Source of the DNA: Clostridium sp. Marseille-Q2269
GTDB taxonomy: Bacteria; Bacillota; Clostridia; Clostridiales; Clostridiaceae
Assembly (NCBI RefSeq): GCF_943736985.1
Contig: NZ_CALSFS010000001.1
Span: 434,001 to 498,000 of the forward strand
DNA length: 64,000 nucleotides
Reading direction: 5' to 3'
Shown: positions 16,109 through 26,578 of the stretch, piece after piece
How positions within the stretch are numbered: the stretch's first letter is position 1
Layout: each line of letters begins with the position of its first letter
Notes under the pieces: model-generated
The model's database searches: none
What the model saw: only the letters and a program-made list of their open reading frames with translations
What the model was told of the DNA's origin: nothing
Program-made: the position numbers and the translations under genes

Positions 16109-17830
16109 TTAGTTATATGTGGTATTTTCAATGTTTTTATTAAGTTCGCTGTAGATTCCACCTAATGTCAATAATTCTTCATGAGTTCCTTTCTCTTCAA
16201 TTCCTTTATCCGTTAAAACCATTATTTCATCTGCATTTTTTATAGTGGATAATCTATGAGCTACTACTATAGTTGTTCTTCCATGGGATAATTTTTCCAA
16301 AGATCTTTGTATTAAATATTCTGTAGCATTATCTAATGCTGAAGTAGCCTCATCTAATATAAGTATAGGGGGATTCTTTAAAAATACCCTTGCAATAGAC
16401 AATCTTTGTTTTTGTCCTCCAGATAATTTTATTCCTCTTTCTCCTATATATGTATCATATCCCTCTGGTAAACTTTCTATAAACTCATGTATATTAGCAA
16501 GCTTAGCCGCTTTTATTACCTTTTCATCATTAGCCTCTGGATTACCATACAATATATTATCTTTTATAGTTCCTGTGAATAAGAATACCTCTTGTTGGAC
16601 AATACCTATATTTTTTCTTAATGAACTTATAGTTATATCATATATACTTTTATTATCTATTAATATATCCCCTTCATCTATATTGTAAAATCTAGGTATC
16701 AAATTGCAAAGGGTTGTCTTACCTCCACCAGAAGGACCAACTAAGGCTAATGTTTTTCCTGCTTCAACTTTAAAACTTAAATCATTTAATATATGAGTAT
16801 TTTCATCATAGTTAAAACCCACATTTTTAAATTCTATAGCACCTTTAATGCTTTCTATATCTTTTGCTTCTTTCTTATCCTTTTCCGGTTTAATCCTTAA
16901 AAGTTCACTATATCTTTCAAATCCTGTTACTCCTGATTGATACTGCTCTACAAATGAGATAAGCTTTCTAATAGGAGTCATAAACATATTTATAAATAAA
17001 AGATATGCAACCAAATCACCAAAATTAATTAATTTTTTATATACAAAATATCCACCAGCAATAAGTACTATTAAGCTTAATATATCTATAAAAAAGTACA
17101 TTCCTGAAAAATAGTCTGCCATAGATTTATAAGCCATTTGTCTAGCATCAACAAATTTTTTATTTCCCTTTTCAAATTTCTTGTTTTCATGATATCTATT
17201 GGTAAAGGCTTTAGACACCCTTATACCTGCAACGCTATTTTCTAATTCTGCATTAAGATCTCCAATTTTAACTCTGCTATCCATAAATGCCTTTTCCATT
17301 CTTAACCTACTTTTCATAGAAAACCACACTAAGATTGGTATGAATATAAAACTTATTATTGTTAATGGTACATTTATAGTACACAGTATGATAAAGGATC
17401 CTATTAACATAATAATGGAAATAAAAAGATCTTCTGGCCCATGATGTGCAAGCTCTGATATTTCCATAAGATCATTTATTATTCTAGACATTATTACACC
17501 GGTTTTATTTTCATCAAAGTATGAAAAGGGTAACGTTTGAAGATGATTAAATACTTTTTTTCTCATAGCTGCTTGCATTCTAACACCAACCATATGTCCC
17601 CAATACTGAATAAAATGATTTAAAAAATATTTTATTATATATATAACTAATAAAGCTATTGCCCAAAAGAAAAGTAATCTGATCTTTCCATTTGGAATAA
17701 TATCATTTATAATTTGTCTTGTTATCATAGGATAAAACAAATCACACAAAGCCACAATAAAAGCTGCTATCATATCTAAGATAAACAACTTTTTATGAGG
17801 CTTATAATAAGATATAAACTCTTTAACCAT
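16109..17830 (-). CDS. ABC exporter, fused permease and ATPase (MsbA/LmrA type)
   Basis: 573 residues from the start at 17830. Six membrane helices span about 1-300, followed by an ATPase domain with Walker A GPSGGGKTT (about 365), signature LSGGQKQR (about 468) and Walker B ILILDEATSA. This is a half-transporter that dimerises and exports lipids, drugs or peptides; the substrate is not readable. The ORF extends 16 codons further up, but the ATG at 17830, behind GAGAGG, fits the family start MVKEFISYYKPHK. It stands alone. Confidence 0.92.
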   Translation of the reverse strand: MVKEFISYYKPHKKLFILDMIAAFIVALCDLFYPMITRQIINDIIPNGKIRLLFFWAIALLVIYIIKYFLNHFIQYWGHMVGVRMQAAMRKKVFNHLQTLPFSYFDENKTGVIMSRIINDLMEISELAHHGPEDLFISIIMLIGSFIILCTINVPLTIISFIFIPILVWFSMKSRLRMEKAFMDSRVKIGDLNAELENSVAGIRVSKAFTNRYHENKKFEKGNKKFVDARQMAYKSMADYFSGMYFFIDILSLIVLIAGGYFVYKKLINFGDLVAYLLFINMFMTPIRKLISFVEQYQSGVTGFERYSELLRIKPEKDKKEAKDIESIKGAIEFKNVGFNYDENTHILNDLSFKVEAGKTLALVGPSGGGKTTLCNLIPRFYNIDEGDILIDNKSIYDITISSLRKNIGIVQQEVFLFTGTIKDNILYGNPEANDEKVIKAAKLANIHEFIESLPEGYDTYIGERGIKLSGGQKQRLSIARVFLKNPPILILDEATSALDNATEYLIQRSLEKLSHGRTTIVVAHRLSTIKNADEIMVLTDKGIEEKGTHEELLTLGGIYSELNKNIENTTYN

Positions 17831-17971
17831 AAACATTTCCTCTCTTTCTTTAACTAAACATATTATATATTCTATCATATTAAATACAAAAATAAATATA
17901 TTATTCTATTTTTATTATTAAATAATAATGTTATGTTTTAAAGAAAAGAAAATTTTCAAATATTTAACATA

Positions 17972-20353
17972 TTACAATCTATTCATGTTCATTTTTAAAC
18001 TAACTTTCTGAAATATGACTTTATTTATCCTCGGCATAATTAATATTAGAATCATGGATATAGAATATATAAGTATTATAGGTACCATATAATTTGCTCC
18101 AAAATATTCCATAACAAAAATTCTTCTCGTAAATGGTATTATAAAAGCTAATACAAATGATATTGTCATAGAAAAAACTATAAAAATTCTATAACCATTT
18201 AATGGTGTAGATACTTTAAGTAAAATAAATAAACTTAAACTTCCAAAAGTTAACAAAGCTAATGTTCTACATTGCTCTAATGATAATCCTGTATTATATC
18301 CTAATGAAAACATTATAGTTGTACTTATTGCGATTAAAATACCATTAGGTATAGACGCTTGAAGAACTCTTCTTAAAAAATCTTTTTTTATAATATCTTC
18401 ATTAGGTGATATTGCTAAGAAAAAAGATGGTATTCCTATTCCCAATGATCCTACTAATGTAAGCTGTATTGGTAGCATAGGAAATGGCTTTTCCAATAAT
18501 ACAAAAATTATAGATAACACTATAAAATAAGATGTTTTTGACAAAAATAGTTCTGATACCTTTTCTAAATTATTTATAAGTCGCCTTCCTTCCATAACCA
18601 CTTCTGGTATAGCTGCAAAATCTGAATTTAAAAGAACTAATTGGGCTACAGCCTTTGTTGCATCAGATCCACTTGCCATAGCAATACCACAATCTGATTC
18701 TTTTAATGCTAAGACATCATTTACACCATCACCAGTCATAGCTACTGTATGACCATATTCTTTAAGAGCTTTTATTATATTCTTCTTTTGATGTGGAGAA
18801 ACTCTACCAAATACACAAGTATTTTCCACAACCTTTTTTAACTCATCTTGCTGTTCTGGTAGTTCTCTAGCATCTATATAGTTTTCTGCATTTGTTATTC
18901 CTACTTTTTTAGCTATAGAAGATACCGTAATGGGATTATCTCCAGATATTATTTTCAGACTAACTCTTTCCTTATTAAAATAATCAATAATTTCTTTAGC
19001 ATTTTCTCTTATAATATCTTCAATAAATATTAAAGCTATTTCTTTAACATTTCCTTTAAGTTCTTCATTAAGATTTTCTCCCTCATATTTAGCTAAAAGC
19101 AGTACCCGTTTTCCTTCTTTAGCTGACTTTTCTATTTCCTTCTTTATATTTTTATACTTATCTTTTAATATCATTTCTGGAGCCCCTAATATAAATGCTC
19201 CTTTCTCTTGAAATTCTACTGCTGACCACTTTCGTTTTGATGAAAATACTATTTTATTTTTAATTTTCAAATTTGGATCATTTTTATATTTTTTAAGAAG
19301 AGCTTTTTCTGTAGAATTTCCATTTTTAAAACTATGAACCATAGCTGAAATTATTTTATCTATATCTTCTCTATTCTCCTTATAAAAATATTTTACATCA
19401 GTTACTTTTAAATCACCTTTAGTTATAGTTCCTGTTTTATCTAAGCATAAAACATCAACCCTTGCCAAAACTTCTGTAGCAGGTAATTCTTGAATAAGAG
19501 TATTCCATTTTGAAAGTCTTATAACTGCCACCACAAAGGTAGCGCTAGTCAAAAGTACCAAACCTTCTGGTACCATACCAACTATACCAGAAACAGAACC
19601 TAAAAGCGCATCTTGCCAGCTTTTTTTAACATAAAATAATTGTGTAAAAATAAGTATTAATCCTATAGGAATAGCAAGCCACATTATAATTTTAAATATA
19701 TTATTTATAGAAATTTGAAATTCTGAATTTATAACCTTAAATTTTTTAGCTTCCTCTGCTAATTTTGCTGCATAAGTATCCTTTCCTACATTGATTACTT
19801 TTGCGTAAGCACTACCTGAAGATACAAAACTTCCAGATAAAAGCTTATCCTTTTCTTTTTTTAATATAGAATCAGACTCTCCTGTAATTAGGGATTCATC
19901 CACTTCTATTTCATTATTGAAAAGCATCTCACAGTCTACTAATATTTGTTCTCCTACTTTTAAAACTATTATGTCATCTAATACAATTTCTTCTACATTT
20001 ATATTAATAGGCTCTCCTTCTCTTATGACATTTACACTTTTCTCATTTAACACAGATAATCTTTCTAATACACCTTTAGCACGAACTTCTTGAAACATTC
20101 CTATTATAGTATTGGTAATTATAACTCCTGCAAAAACAGCATTTTTAGGTGATCCTGCTATAAATACAATTATAGCTAAAATAGCATTTAAAGCGTTATA
20201 GCTAGTAAATAAATTTGCTCTAACTATTTGACCTAGTGTTCGTGATGGAGCTTTAGGCAATATATTGACCTTTCCCTCTTTTACTCTATGCAATACATCA
20301 TCTTTGCTAAGACCTTTTATTATGCTTTCATTTATATCATCTTTTTTCATCAT
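17972..20353 (-). CDS. P-type cation ATPase, CtpE-like
   Basis: 793 residues. Phosphorylation motif DKTGTITKG (about 304), ATP-domain hinge TGDGVND (about 539), TGES (in LITGESD) and about ten membrane helices. There are no heavy-metal-binding N-terminal domains and no CPC motif, so it is not a copper pump. The segment ELPATEVLARVDVLCLDKTGT resembles CtpE-like cation ATPases, one of which has been linked to calcium. The ion is a guess. The last base of the upstream copper operon is separated from it by a repeat and a terminator, so it is probably transcribed on its own. Confidence 0.88.
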   Translation of the reverse strand: MMKKDDINESIIKGLSKDDVLHRVKEGKVNILPKAPSRTLGQIVRANLFTSYNALNAILAIIVFIAGSPKNAVFAGVIITNTIIGMFQEVRAKGVLERLSVLNEKSVNVIREGEPININVEEIVLDDIIVLKVGEQILVDCEMLFNNEIEVDESLITGESDSILKKEKDKLLSGSFVSSGSAYAKVINVGKDTYAAKLAEEAKKFKVINSEFQISINNIFKIIMWLAIPIGLILIFTQLFYVKKSWQDALLGSVSGIVGMVPEGLVLLTSATFVVAVIRLSKWNTLIQELPATEVLARVDVLCLDKTGTITKGDLKVTDVKYFYKENREDIDKIISAMVHSFKNGNSTEKALLKKYKNDPNLKIKNKIVFSSKRKWSAVEFQEKGAFILGAPEMILKDKYKNIKKEIEKSAKEGKRVLLLAKYEGENLNEELKGNVKEIALIFIEDIIRENAKEIIDYFNKERVSLKIISGDNPITVSSIAKKVGITNAENYIDARELPEQQDELKKVVENTCVFGRVSPHQKKNIIKALKEYGHTVAMTGDGVNDVLALKESDCGIAMASGSDATKAVAQLVLLNSDFAAIPEVVMEGRRLINNLEKVSELFLSKTSYFIVLSIIFVLLEKPFPMLPIQLTLVGSLGIGIPSFFLAISPNEDIIKKDFLRRVLQASIPNGILIAISTTIMFSLGYNTGLSLEQCRTLALLTFGSLSLFILLKVSTPLNGYRIFIVFSMTISFVLAFIIPFTRRIFVMEYFGANYMVPIILIYSISMILILIMPRINKVIFQKVSLKMNMNRL

Positions 20354-20643
20354 ACTCTCACCACCTAATAATAAATATAGTGTAAACTTATTTATTACAA
20401 ATTAATGTCAATAAAAATACTTAACAATAATTTTTCTATAAAATAATCATTATATAGTTTATTATTTCAAATATAATTAAATATATTATGATTTTAACAA
20501 CAATGTTATATATCTAATTTAAATGACATATTTGCTCTAATAAATCTTAATAAGATATTTTTATTTAACTTAACTATTAAAATTTATATTGACATTATTA
20601 ATATTACTTTTTTTAAAAAATACATGATAAATTTTTTAAAAAA

Positions 20644-20676
20644 ATAGAAAGCTAGCGTATTTTGCTAGCTTTCTAT
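20644..20676 (-). terminator. Terminator downstream of the gene fragment and copZ
   Basis: Stem AGAAAGCTAGC / GCTAGCTTTCT, followed on the minus strand by a run of T. It lies 12 bases beyond the stop of the truncated fragment at 20689 and may serve the copper operon. Confidence 0.82.
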
Positions 20677-20688
20677 AAATACTTTAAT

Positions 20689-20769
20689 TTAATATCCCAT
20701 TTCTTTTAATATTCTAAGTGTTTCTCCTATAATATCTTCATCATCACAAAGATTATATAAAAGCAAAAG
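20689..20769 (-). pseudogene. C-terminal fragment of an unknown gene, cut at a palindromic repeat
   Basis: The minus-strand frame reads LLLYNLCDDEDIIGETLRI then LKEMGY-stop, with codon use like neighbouring genes and a terminator just behind. Upstream the frame runs straight into the MITE-like repeat at 20767-20867, and no matching N-terminus lies beyond it (copZ is complete). It looks like the tail of a gene removed when the repeat inserted or by a deletion at it. Family unknown. Confidence 0.5.
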
Positions 20770-20867
20770 GGATTGTGGCATTAAAGAATTTAAGCACAAT
20801 ATATTGTTTTACAAATTTAAAATTAACACAATATATTGTAGGATTTATTCTTAGTACCACAGCCCTT
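20767..20867. repeat. MITE-like palindromic repeat, copy 1
   Basis: About 100 bases with imperfect terminal inverted repeats (AGGGATTGTGGCATTAAAGAA and its complement at the right end TTCTTAGTACCACAGCCCT, shown split) and an inner inverted pair CACAATATATTGT / ACACAATATATTGT. It matches copy 2 at 52646-52744 almost base for base. No ORF. Confidence 0.85.
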
Positions 20868-20883
20868 TAACTTAATAATTTTA

Positions 20884-21099
20884 TTAAATTGTTGTTATTT
20901 TTTTAATCTCATATCCCAAATCTTCTATAGCAGATTTTATATCATTCTCACTTACTTCACCGTCACTATCAAACTCTGCAAATTTTTCTTCTAAAGAAAC
21001 CTTTATGTTTGATATACCTTTTAATTCTGAAAGAGCCTCCTTAACATGACCAACACAATGCATGCAACTCATTCCCTCTATTATGGCCTTCATTTTCAT
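20884..21099 (-). CDS. copZ: Copper chaperone CopZ (HMA domain)
   Basis: 71 residues, a single heavy-metal-associated domain with the metal-binding motif GMSCMHC near residue 10 and a ferredoxin-like fold pattern. It delivers Cu(I) to CopA. It follows copA by 119 bases on the same strand and probably shares the csoR-copA transcript. Start ATG 21099 follows GGAGG. Confidence 0.93.
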   Translation of the reverse strand: MKMKAIIEGMSCMHCVGHVKEALSELKGISNIKVSLEEKFAEFDSDGEVSENDIKSAIEDLGYEIKKITTI

Positions 21100-21218
21100 A
21101 ATAATATTCCTCCATTCTTATATTACAATTTATTTTATATGATTTTGTTTACTTAAACATATTAAAATTTTAAGTATTATCAAATATATTAAAAGTAATC
21201 AAAATTATATTTTCTAAT

Positions 21219-23654
21219 TTAAGCTTTAAATCCTCTTAATCTCAACGCATTTAAAAGTACTGATACTGAACTAAAACTCATAGCCGCTGCTGCTATCATT
21301 GGATTTAATAGTGGTCCTCCAAAAATGTGTAAAATACCCATAGCTACTGGAATCCCTAAAGTGTTATATCCAAAGGCCCAGAATAAATTTTCTTTTATAT
21401 TCTTTATAGTAGCTCTGCTTAATTTAATAGCAGTTGGTACATCCATTAAATCACTTTTTATAAGAACAATATCAGCTGATTCTATTGCTACATCTGTTCC
21501 AGAACCTATAGCTATACCTATATCTGCCTGAGCTAATGCTGGAGCATCATTAATTCCATCTCCTACCATAGCTACAATTTTTCCTTCTGATTGAAGTTTT
21601 TTAACCCAATTAGCCTTATCACTAGGTAGAACTTCTGCAAATACTTTATCTATCCCTACCTGTTTTGCTATAGCATGTGCAGTATTTTTATTATCTCCAG
21701 TTATCATAACTACTTCTATACCCATATTATGAAGCTTATCTATAGCTTTTTTACTATTGTCTTTAAGAGTATCTGCTACAGCTATTATACCTTTTATTTT
21801 ATTATCCATAGCTATAAACATTGGAGTCTTTCCTTCCTTTGAAAGCTCATGGGATTTATCTATAAAATCTTTTATTTCTACTTTATATTCTTCCATGAGT
21901 CTTACATTTCCAAGAAGTACTTTTTTATCTTCTATAATAACTTCTATACCTTTACCAGGTATAGCTCTAAAGTCTTTACCTATAAATAAATCCAATTCTT
22001 CTTCTTCTGACTTTTTAACTATAGCTTCTCCTAAAGGATGCTCTGATCCCTTTTCTGCAGTTGCTGCCACTTGAAGTAAATATTTTTTATCCATATCATC
22101 TGAAACTAAAATATCTGTCACTTTTGGGTTTCCCTCTGTAATAGTTCCTGTTTTATCAAATATGATGCTCTGAACCTTATGAGCTGTTTCTAATGCTCCT
22201 CCACTTTTTATTAGAACTCCATTTTCTGCACCTTTTCCTGTACCTACCATAATAGCTGTTGGTGTAGCTAAGCCTAAAGCACATGGGCAAGCTATTACTA
22301 ATACAGATATAAATATAGTTAATGCAAATATTGAAGATTCTCCACTAATATACCAAGCTATGGAAGAAATTATAGCCAAAGTTATTACTATTGGCACAAA
22401 ATAAGCAGAAATTTTATCAGCTAGTCTTGCAATTGGTGCTTTACTACTCTGAGCCTCTTCTACTAGTTTTATAATTTGTGCTAAAGTAGTATCAGCTCCA
22501 ACCTTAGTAGCCTTGTATTTTATTACTCCATGTTTATTTATACTTCCTGCTACCGCTAAATCTCCTACATGTTTTTCCACTGGTAAACTTTCTCCTGTAA
22601 GCATAGACTCATCTACAGTTGTAGAACCTTCAACGACTTCTCCATCTACTGGAAGCTTTTCTCCTGGTTTAACCAAAACTATATCATTTATTTTGACTTC
22701 TTCTATAGGAATTGTTACTTCCTTATTATCCCTTATTATAGTTGCATTCTTAGGGGACAAAGCCATCAATTTTTTTATAGCTTCAGATGTTTTTCCTTTA
22801 GATACAGCTTCTAAATATTTTCCTAAAGTTATTAAAGTTAATATAGTAGCTCCAGATTCAAAATACAAATCATGGGCATAATGCATATTACCTTTAGAGA
22901 TTTGGAATATAGCAAAAATACCATACAATACAGCAGCTGATGTACCTATAGAAATTAATGAATCCATGTTAGGGCTTCCTTTTATCAAAGATTTAAATCC
23001 TACTCTAAAAAACTTATTTCCTACTAATACAATTGGTATTACTAAAATAAGCTGTATTACCCCAAAATTCAACGCATTATCCATAGGATTAATAACTTTA
23101 GGTAACTGAAGGCCCATCATACTTCCCATAGATATTGTAAGTAATGGTACTGAAAACACTAAAGAAACTATGAATCTTCTCCATAAAGATTTAATTGCAT
23201 CCTCTTTTCCTTTCTTCTCTTCTTCTATATTCTTTTCTTCTATAGCCTTGTATCCAGCCTTTTCTATAGCTATCTTTATATTACTAACACTTGTCATTGA
23301 TTTATCAAAGGTTATATCTAATTTTTCTGTAGCTATATTAACATTTGCCTCTATAACACCTTCCAATTTTTTTGTAGCTCTCTCTACAGCTTTGGCGCAA
23401 GATGCGCAAGTCATTCCCTCTATTCTCAAATTCCTGTGTTCTCCATCTAAAAATGCCTCGTATCCTGCTTTTTCTACAGCTCTTTCTATATCTGAGATAC
23501 TTGTTTGTTTTTCATCAAAAGTTATACTTAACTTTTCTGTGGCTATGTTAACATTTGCCTCAGTTACTCCTTCTATTTTTTTTGAAACTCGCTCTACAGC
23601 TTTTGCACAAGCCGCACAGGTCATTCCCTGTATATTAAAAAATAATTTTTTCAT
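21219..23654 (-). CDS. copA: Copper-translocating P-type ATPase CopA
   Basis: 811 residues. Two N-terminal HMA domains ([12 protein letters not shown] at about 9 and [12 protein letters not shown] at about 80), eight membrane helices, the ion-binding CPC motif in IACPCALG (about 460), phosphorylation site DKTGT (about 500) and GDGINDAPA. The P1B-1 pattern indicates Cu(I) export. Gene order csoR-copA-copZ is the classical copper-efflux operon. Strong AAGGTGG site before ATG 23654. Confidence 0.96.
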   Translation of the reverse strand: MKKLFFNIQGMTCAACAKAVERVSKKIEGVTEANVNIATEKLSITFDEKQTSISDIERAVEKAGYEAFLDGEHRNLRIEGMTCASCAKAVERATKKLEGVIEANVNIATEKLDITFDKSMTSVSNIKIAIEKAGYKAIEEKNIEEEKKGKEDAIKSLWRRFIVSLVFSVPLLTISMGSMMGLQLPKVINPMDNALNFGVIQLILVIPIVLVGNKFFRVGFKSLIKGSPNMDSLISIGTSAAVLYGIFAIFQISKGNMHYAHDLYFESGATILTLITLGKYLEAVSKGKTSEAIKKLMALSPKNATIIRDNKEVTIPIEEVKINDIVLVKPGEKLPVDGEVVEGSTTVDESMLTGESLPVEKHVGDLAVAGSINKHGVIKYKATKVGADTTLAQIIKLVEEAQSSKAPIARLADKISAYFVPIVITLAIISSIAWYISGESSIFALTIFISVLVIACPCALGLATPTAIMVGTGKGAENGVLIKSGGALETAHKVQSIIFDKTGTITEGNPKVTDILVSDDMDKKYLLQVAATAEKGSEHPLGEAIVKKSEEEELDLFIGKDFRAIPGKGIEVIIEDKKVLLGNVRLMEEYKVEIKDFIDKSHELSKEGKTPMFIAMDNKIKGIIAVADTLKDNSKKAIDKLHNMGIEVVMITGDNKNTAHAIAKQVGIDKVFAEVLPSDKANWVKKLQSEGKIVAMVGDGINDAPALAQADIGIAIGSGTDVAIESADIVLIKSDLMDVPTAIKLSRATIKNIKENLFWAFGYNTLGIPVAMGILHIFGGPLLNPMIAAAAMSFSSVSVLLNALRLRGFKA

Positions 23655-23812
23655 TTCTATACCACCTTCAAATTTATATTTAAAGTACTATGTTTTCATA
23701 TAATTTATTGTTGTTATATATAAATTAACATTTTATATTATGATCTATTAAATCAAACATACTATACCAATGGTAATTAATAATTCATTTAATCATTAAT
23801 TATATAAATTTG

Positions 23813-24079
23813 TTATTTACCCAGTAATTTAGTTAATGTGTCTATAATCTCTTCTACCTTTTCCTCTCCATTATCATGAAGGAAAGCCTGTTTTACACAA
23901 TGATTAAGATGTTGCTTCAAAATAAGCATATTAGCTTTTTTTAATAAAGATTGAGCAGCAGTCATTTGATTTGATATATCTATGCAATATCGGCCATCTT
24001 CTATCATCTTTATTATCCCTTCTATTTGTCCTTTAGAAGTTTTTAAAGCTTGTATGGCTGCTTTCTTTTCATTATTCAT
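23813..24079 (-). CDS. csoR: CsoR-family copper-sensing repressor
   Basis: 88 residues, all-helical. The Cu(I) ligands of CsoR are in place: Cys in GRYCIDI (about 32), His and Cys in LKQHLNHCV (about 57 and 61). It represses the operon and is released on copper binding. A textbook GC-rich CsoR operator lies 87 bases upstream of its start. The gap to copA is 158 bases without a terminator, consistent with one transcript. Confidence 0.93.
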   Translation of the reverse strand: MNNEKKAAIQALKTSKGQIEGIIKMIEDGRYCIDISNQMTAAQSLLKKANMLILKQHLNHCVKQAFLHDNGEEKVEEIIDTLTKLLGK

Positions 24080-24165
24080 TATATTACCTCCTTATATAAG
24101 TTTTTCATTGTTAAATGTAAGTATTTATAATATATAATTTTTTATTTAAATAACTTAAAATTTTA

Positions 24166-24190
24166 ATACCACCCCTACCTAGGGGGGTAT
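24166..24190 (-). promoter_or_regulatory. CsoR operator
   Basis: An almost perfect palindrome, ATACCACCCCTA with CTAGGGGGGTAT, in an otherwise AT-rich region directly upstream of csoR. This matches known CsoR boxes (TACCCC-n-GGGGTA). No second copy is seen before copA or copZ. Confidence 0.88.
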
Positions 24191-24302
24191 ACTTACATTA
24201 AAACACAATTGATATCATTTTTCAATACTTTTTAGAAAATAAATAAAAAATATGTATCAAAATAAATCTAAATTCATTTTGATACATCATCTTCAATTAA
24301 TT

Positions 24303-24869
24303 TTAATTATTATATTGTTTTTTGGGTAAATAAACTTCACACCCCGCCTTTACTGGATGATCATAAATTAAAGCTTTTGCATCATATTTTCTAATTACCC
24401 AATAGATCATAAAATCGCCTGTACCACCGACAATCAAAAAACTACCAACAAAAACAAGCATTTTTATTCCCAGAACTAGACCTACTATTGTAGGTAAAAA
24501 TCCAACTATTATAGTAGGTAGTAATATGGCCATTTTATATATATTGGAAGATATGGGAATTTTACAATGAGCATAAGGGGTAAGAGTTTTAATATTAAAC
24601 CCAAGTTTTATATCCTTCCAAGTAACTCCTTTTGCTATAGAGAATCCTATTCCATGAATAAATTCATGTAATATTATAAAAATCATAACTAACGCAAGAC
24701 TATATATATTATTATTGTTATTGATTATTAAACGTACACTTTCTCCCCATATTTTATAATACACCCCACCATTTATACTAAAAACTAGAATAAAGAAGAT
24801 AATACTAATCAAATTAGCTTTTAATAAGTTTATTGTTCTATCCACTTTCTCATATTCTTTTTCATTCAT
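24303..24869 (-). CDS. DUF3267 putative membrane zinc protease
   Basis: 188 residues with four membrane helices. HEFIHGIGF in the second helix region is an HExxH zinc-protease motif, as in DUF3267 proteins. A downstream TGDFMIYWVIRK may hold the third ligand. Substrate unknown. A second member lies at 42956-43519. It is followed by an unrelated copper operon and appears independent. Confidence 0.82.
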   Translation of the reverse strand: MNEKEYEKVDRTINLLKANLISIIFFILVFSINGGVYYKIWGESVRLIINNNNNIYSLALVMIFIILHEFIHGIGFSIAKGVTWKDIKLGFNIKTLTPYAHCKIPISSNIYKMAILLPTIIVGFLPTIVGLVLGIKMLVFVGSFLIVGGTGDFMIYWVIRKYDAKALIYDHPVKAGCEVYLPKKQYNN

Positions 24870-24939
24870 TCTGAAGCCCCCCTTAATTTTTAAGATTCAT
24901 TGTAAACATTTCCCATATTGGTCACTTTAGTATAAATAT

Positions 24940-25743
24940 TTAAATTAATCTTGCAATAGTGGCAATAATCTCAGCTGCAGGCTTCAGTAAAATTTGCGCC
25001 AAAAGTGTACCTACTATTAATCCTCCAACTATAAAAGCTACACATCTGTTAAAATTAACCTCACTACATTTCCCAACAACTACGTCATCTGTTAACATAG
25101 ATATAAACGGATCTATAAATATAAACATAAGAATTGTAGCTATACTATTTACAACAGATGATAATGTACTACAAGTTGTTCTTATTTCTGGATTTAAACA
25201 CCCTGCATATAAAGATGCCAATATTCCAACTGTAGATATGGAAAATGCTATTGTATTTAATAAAACCAACTTTTTAGGTATCTTTTTATATTCCTTTATA
25301 TATGTAAAATTTTCTTTTTTAGGTTTTGTTACACTGTTTTTAAACTGTGTTATACCTGATCTTGAAAATCCATGGAATAATAATTTAGGTATAGAACGAT
25401 AGACACTAAAAGAGGCTACTGCCTTAGTAAAAACTTTTATAAATGTAGGCATTAGCAGTGCTCCAACTATTGTTGCTAAAGTTGTTGATAAAAGTATCCA
25501 TCTGAAAATATATAGTAATCCTTGTGAATTACCTAAATTTATGCTATTTTCAATGGTTTTGGCTAATAACGGTGCTTGTATAGTGTTGGCAGTTCTAGAT
25601 AACAGTGCAAAAACATTAAATACAGCAAAAGATATTGCTATTCTTCCAGTTCTCACCCCTACAATCCTTACTGAATAGGCTAAAGTTGATATTACATAAA
25701 TAATAAACGTAAGAATAAGAACGATTATAATTTGTATAGACAT
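24940..25743 (-). CDS. amj: Lipid II flippase Amj
   Basis: 267 residues with about six membrane helices. The start MSIQIIIVLILTFIIYVIST and the block YSVRIVGVRTGRIAISFAVFN (split) are those of Amj (DUF2837), the alternate to MurJ that flips lipid II across the membrane for peptidoglycan synthesis. Start ATG 25743 follows GGAGGG. Alone on its transcript, 70 bases upstream of the DUF3267 gene. Confidence 0.88.
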   Translation of the reverse strand: MSIQIIIVLILTFIIYVISTLAYSVRIVGVRTGRIAISFAVFNVFALLSRTANTIQAPLLAKTIENSINLGNSQGLLYIFRWILLSTTLATIVGALLMPTFIKVFTKAVASFSVYRSIPKLLFHGFSRSGITQFKNSVTKPKKENFTYIKEYKKIPKKLVLLNTIAFSISTVGILASLYAGCLNPEIRTTCSTLSSVVNSIATILMFIFIDPFISMLTDDVVVGKCSEVNFNRCVAFIVGGLIVGTLLAQILLKPAAEIIATIARLI

Positions 25744-26051
25744 TTTTCCCTCCTAAAGTATATAAATTATATTATATTTAAATGTAAACTTTATTCTTTA
25801 TATGATAGCCAACAAATTAAATAATTAAATTTTATTTTAAATATACTGTGTTCATAAAATACAATCTTAATTTTAACTCTCCATATATAACTAAATATAA
25901 TAATAAAATGTTTATAATCCATATGTTCCTAAATATCATAATACAATTATTATATCATTTCAACTTAACTATAATAAAACAAACTTTTTTTGTATATACC
26001 ATTCATACCAATTAATTATTATAAATTATATAAAAATAATCTAATATACAG
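25744..26051. other. Intergenic region, nothing recognised
   Basis: About 300 bases, AT-rich; holds the amj promoter region but no further feature was seen. Confidence 0.5.
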
Positions 26052-26083
26052 CAAAAAACCTGTAAGAGATTACTCTTACAGGC
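26052..26083 (-). terminator. Terminator of the zinc-ribbon gene
   Basis: Perfect 10-bp stem CCTGTAAGAG / CTCTTACAGG, followed by a T-run on the minus strand. Confidence 0.88.
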
Positions 26084-26099
26084 ATAATTACGAATTCGA

Positions 26100-26264
26100 T
26101 TATCTTCTGAATCCTCTGTTATTTTGTTGTTTTCTTGCTTTTCTGCATTCTGGGCATCTTTGTGGTTCATTTTCGAATCCTTTTTCTTTGTAGAATTCTT
26201 GTTCTCCTTCAGTGAAAACGAATTCCTTTCCACAATCTTTACATGTTATGTTCTTATCTGCCAT
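26100..26264 (-). CDS. Small zinc-ribbon protein
   Basis: 54 residues, MADKNITCKDCGKEF..., with two CxxC pairs (TCKDCG at 8-11 and RCPECR at 37-40) and a basic tail, as in the widespread 'zinc-ribbon domain containing' proteins of Firmicutes. ATG 26264 follows AGGAGG and a strong terminator lies behind. The overlapping ORF in another frame is a shadow. Function unknown; nucleic-acid binding is plausible. Confidence 0.88.
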   Translation of the reverse strand: MADKNITCKDCGKEFVFTEGEQEFYKEKGFENEPQRCPECRKARKQQNNRGFRR

Positions 26265-26578
26265 TTTAACATTCCTCCTTCTAATTATTAAGATTTAAAA
26301 CTGATTCACATAACTTCTTAAAAAGAGGAGATGTTATTATCATATTAAATCCATAGTCGCTGTAAATTTAAACTTACAACGTAATTAATCATATCACATA
26401 TAAAATTAATAATCAATAGTTTTATTACCTTATTTAGCAAAATAAACATATAATATTTCTAAATATATTTTTATCATTCTATAATTTTCTATATTATTAC
26501 ATTTATTAGGAAATAACCTATATAATGTTCATTAACATCAATTATAATATCATAATATAATTGATGTATGCCCTGTAT
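26265..26578. other. Intergenic region, nothing recognised
   Basis: About 310 AT-rich bases between the zinc-ribbon gene and the symporter gene, both on the minus strand; no clear element. Confidence 0.45.

Noticed and set aside
23170-23703. Long plus-strand ORFs inside copA (also 22513-22881, 21757-22074)
   Set aside because: They mirror copA on the opposite strand, lack ribosome sites and have Ser/Phe/Ile-rich composition typical of antisense shadows.
26012-26233. 73-residue minus-strand ORF rich in Lys/Asn
   Set aside because: It overlaps the zinc-ribbon gene in another frame; the zinc-ribbon frame has CxxC pairs, a ribosome site and a terminator.
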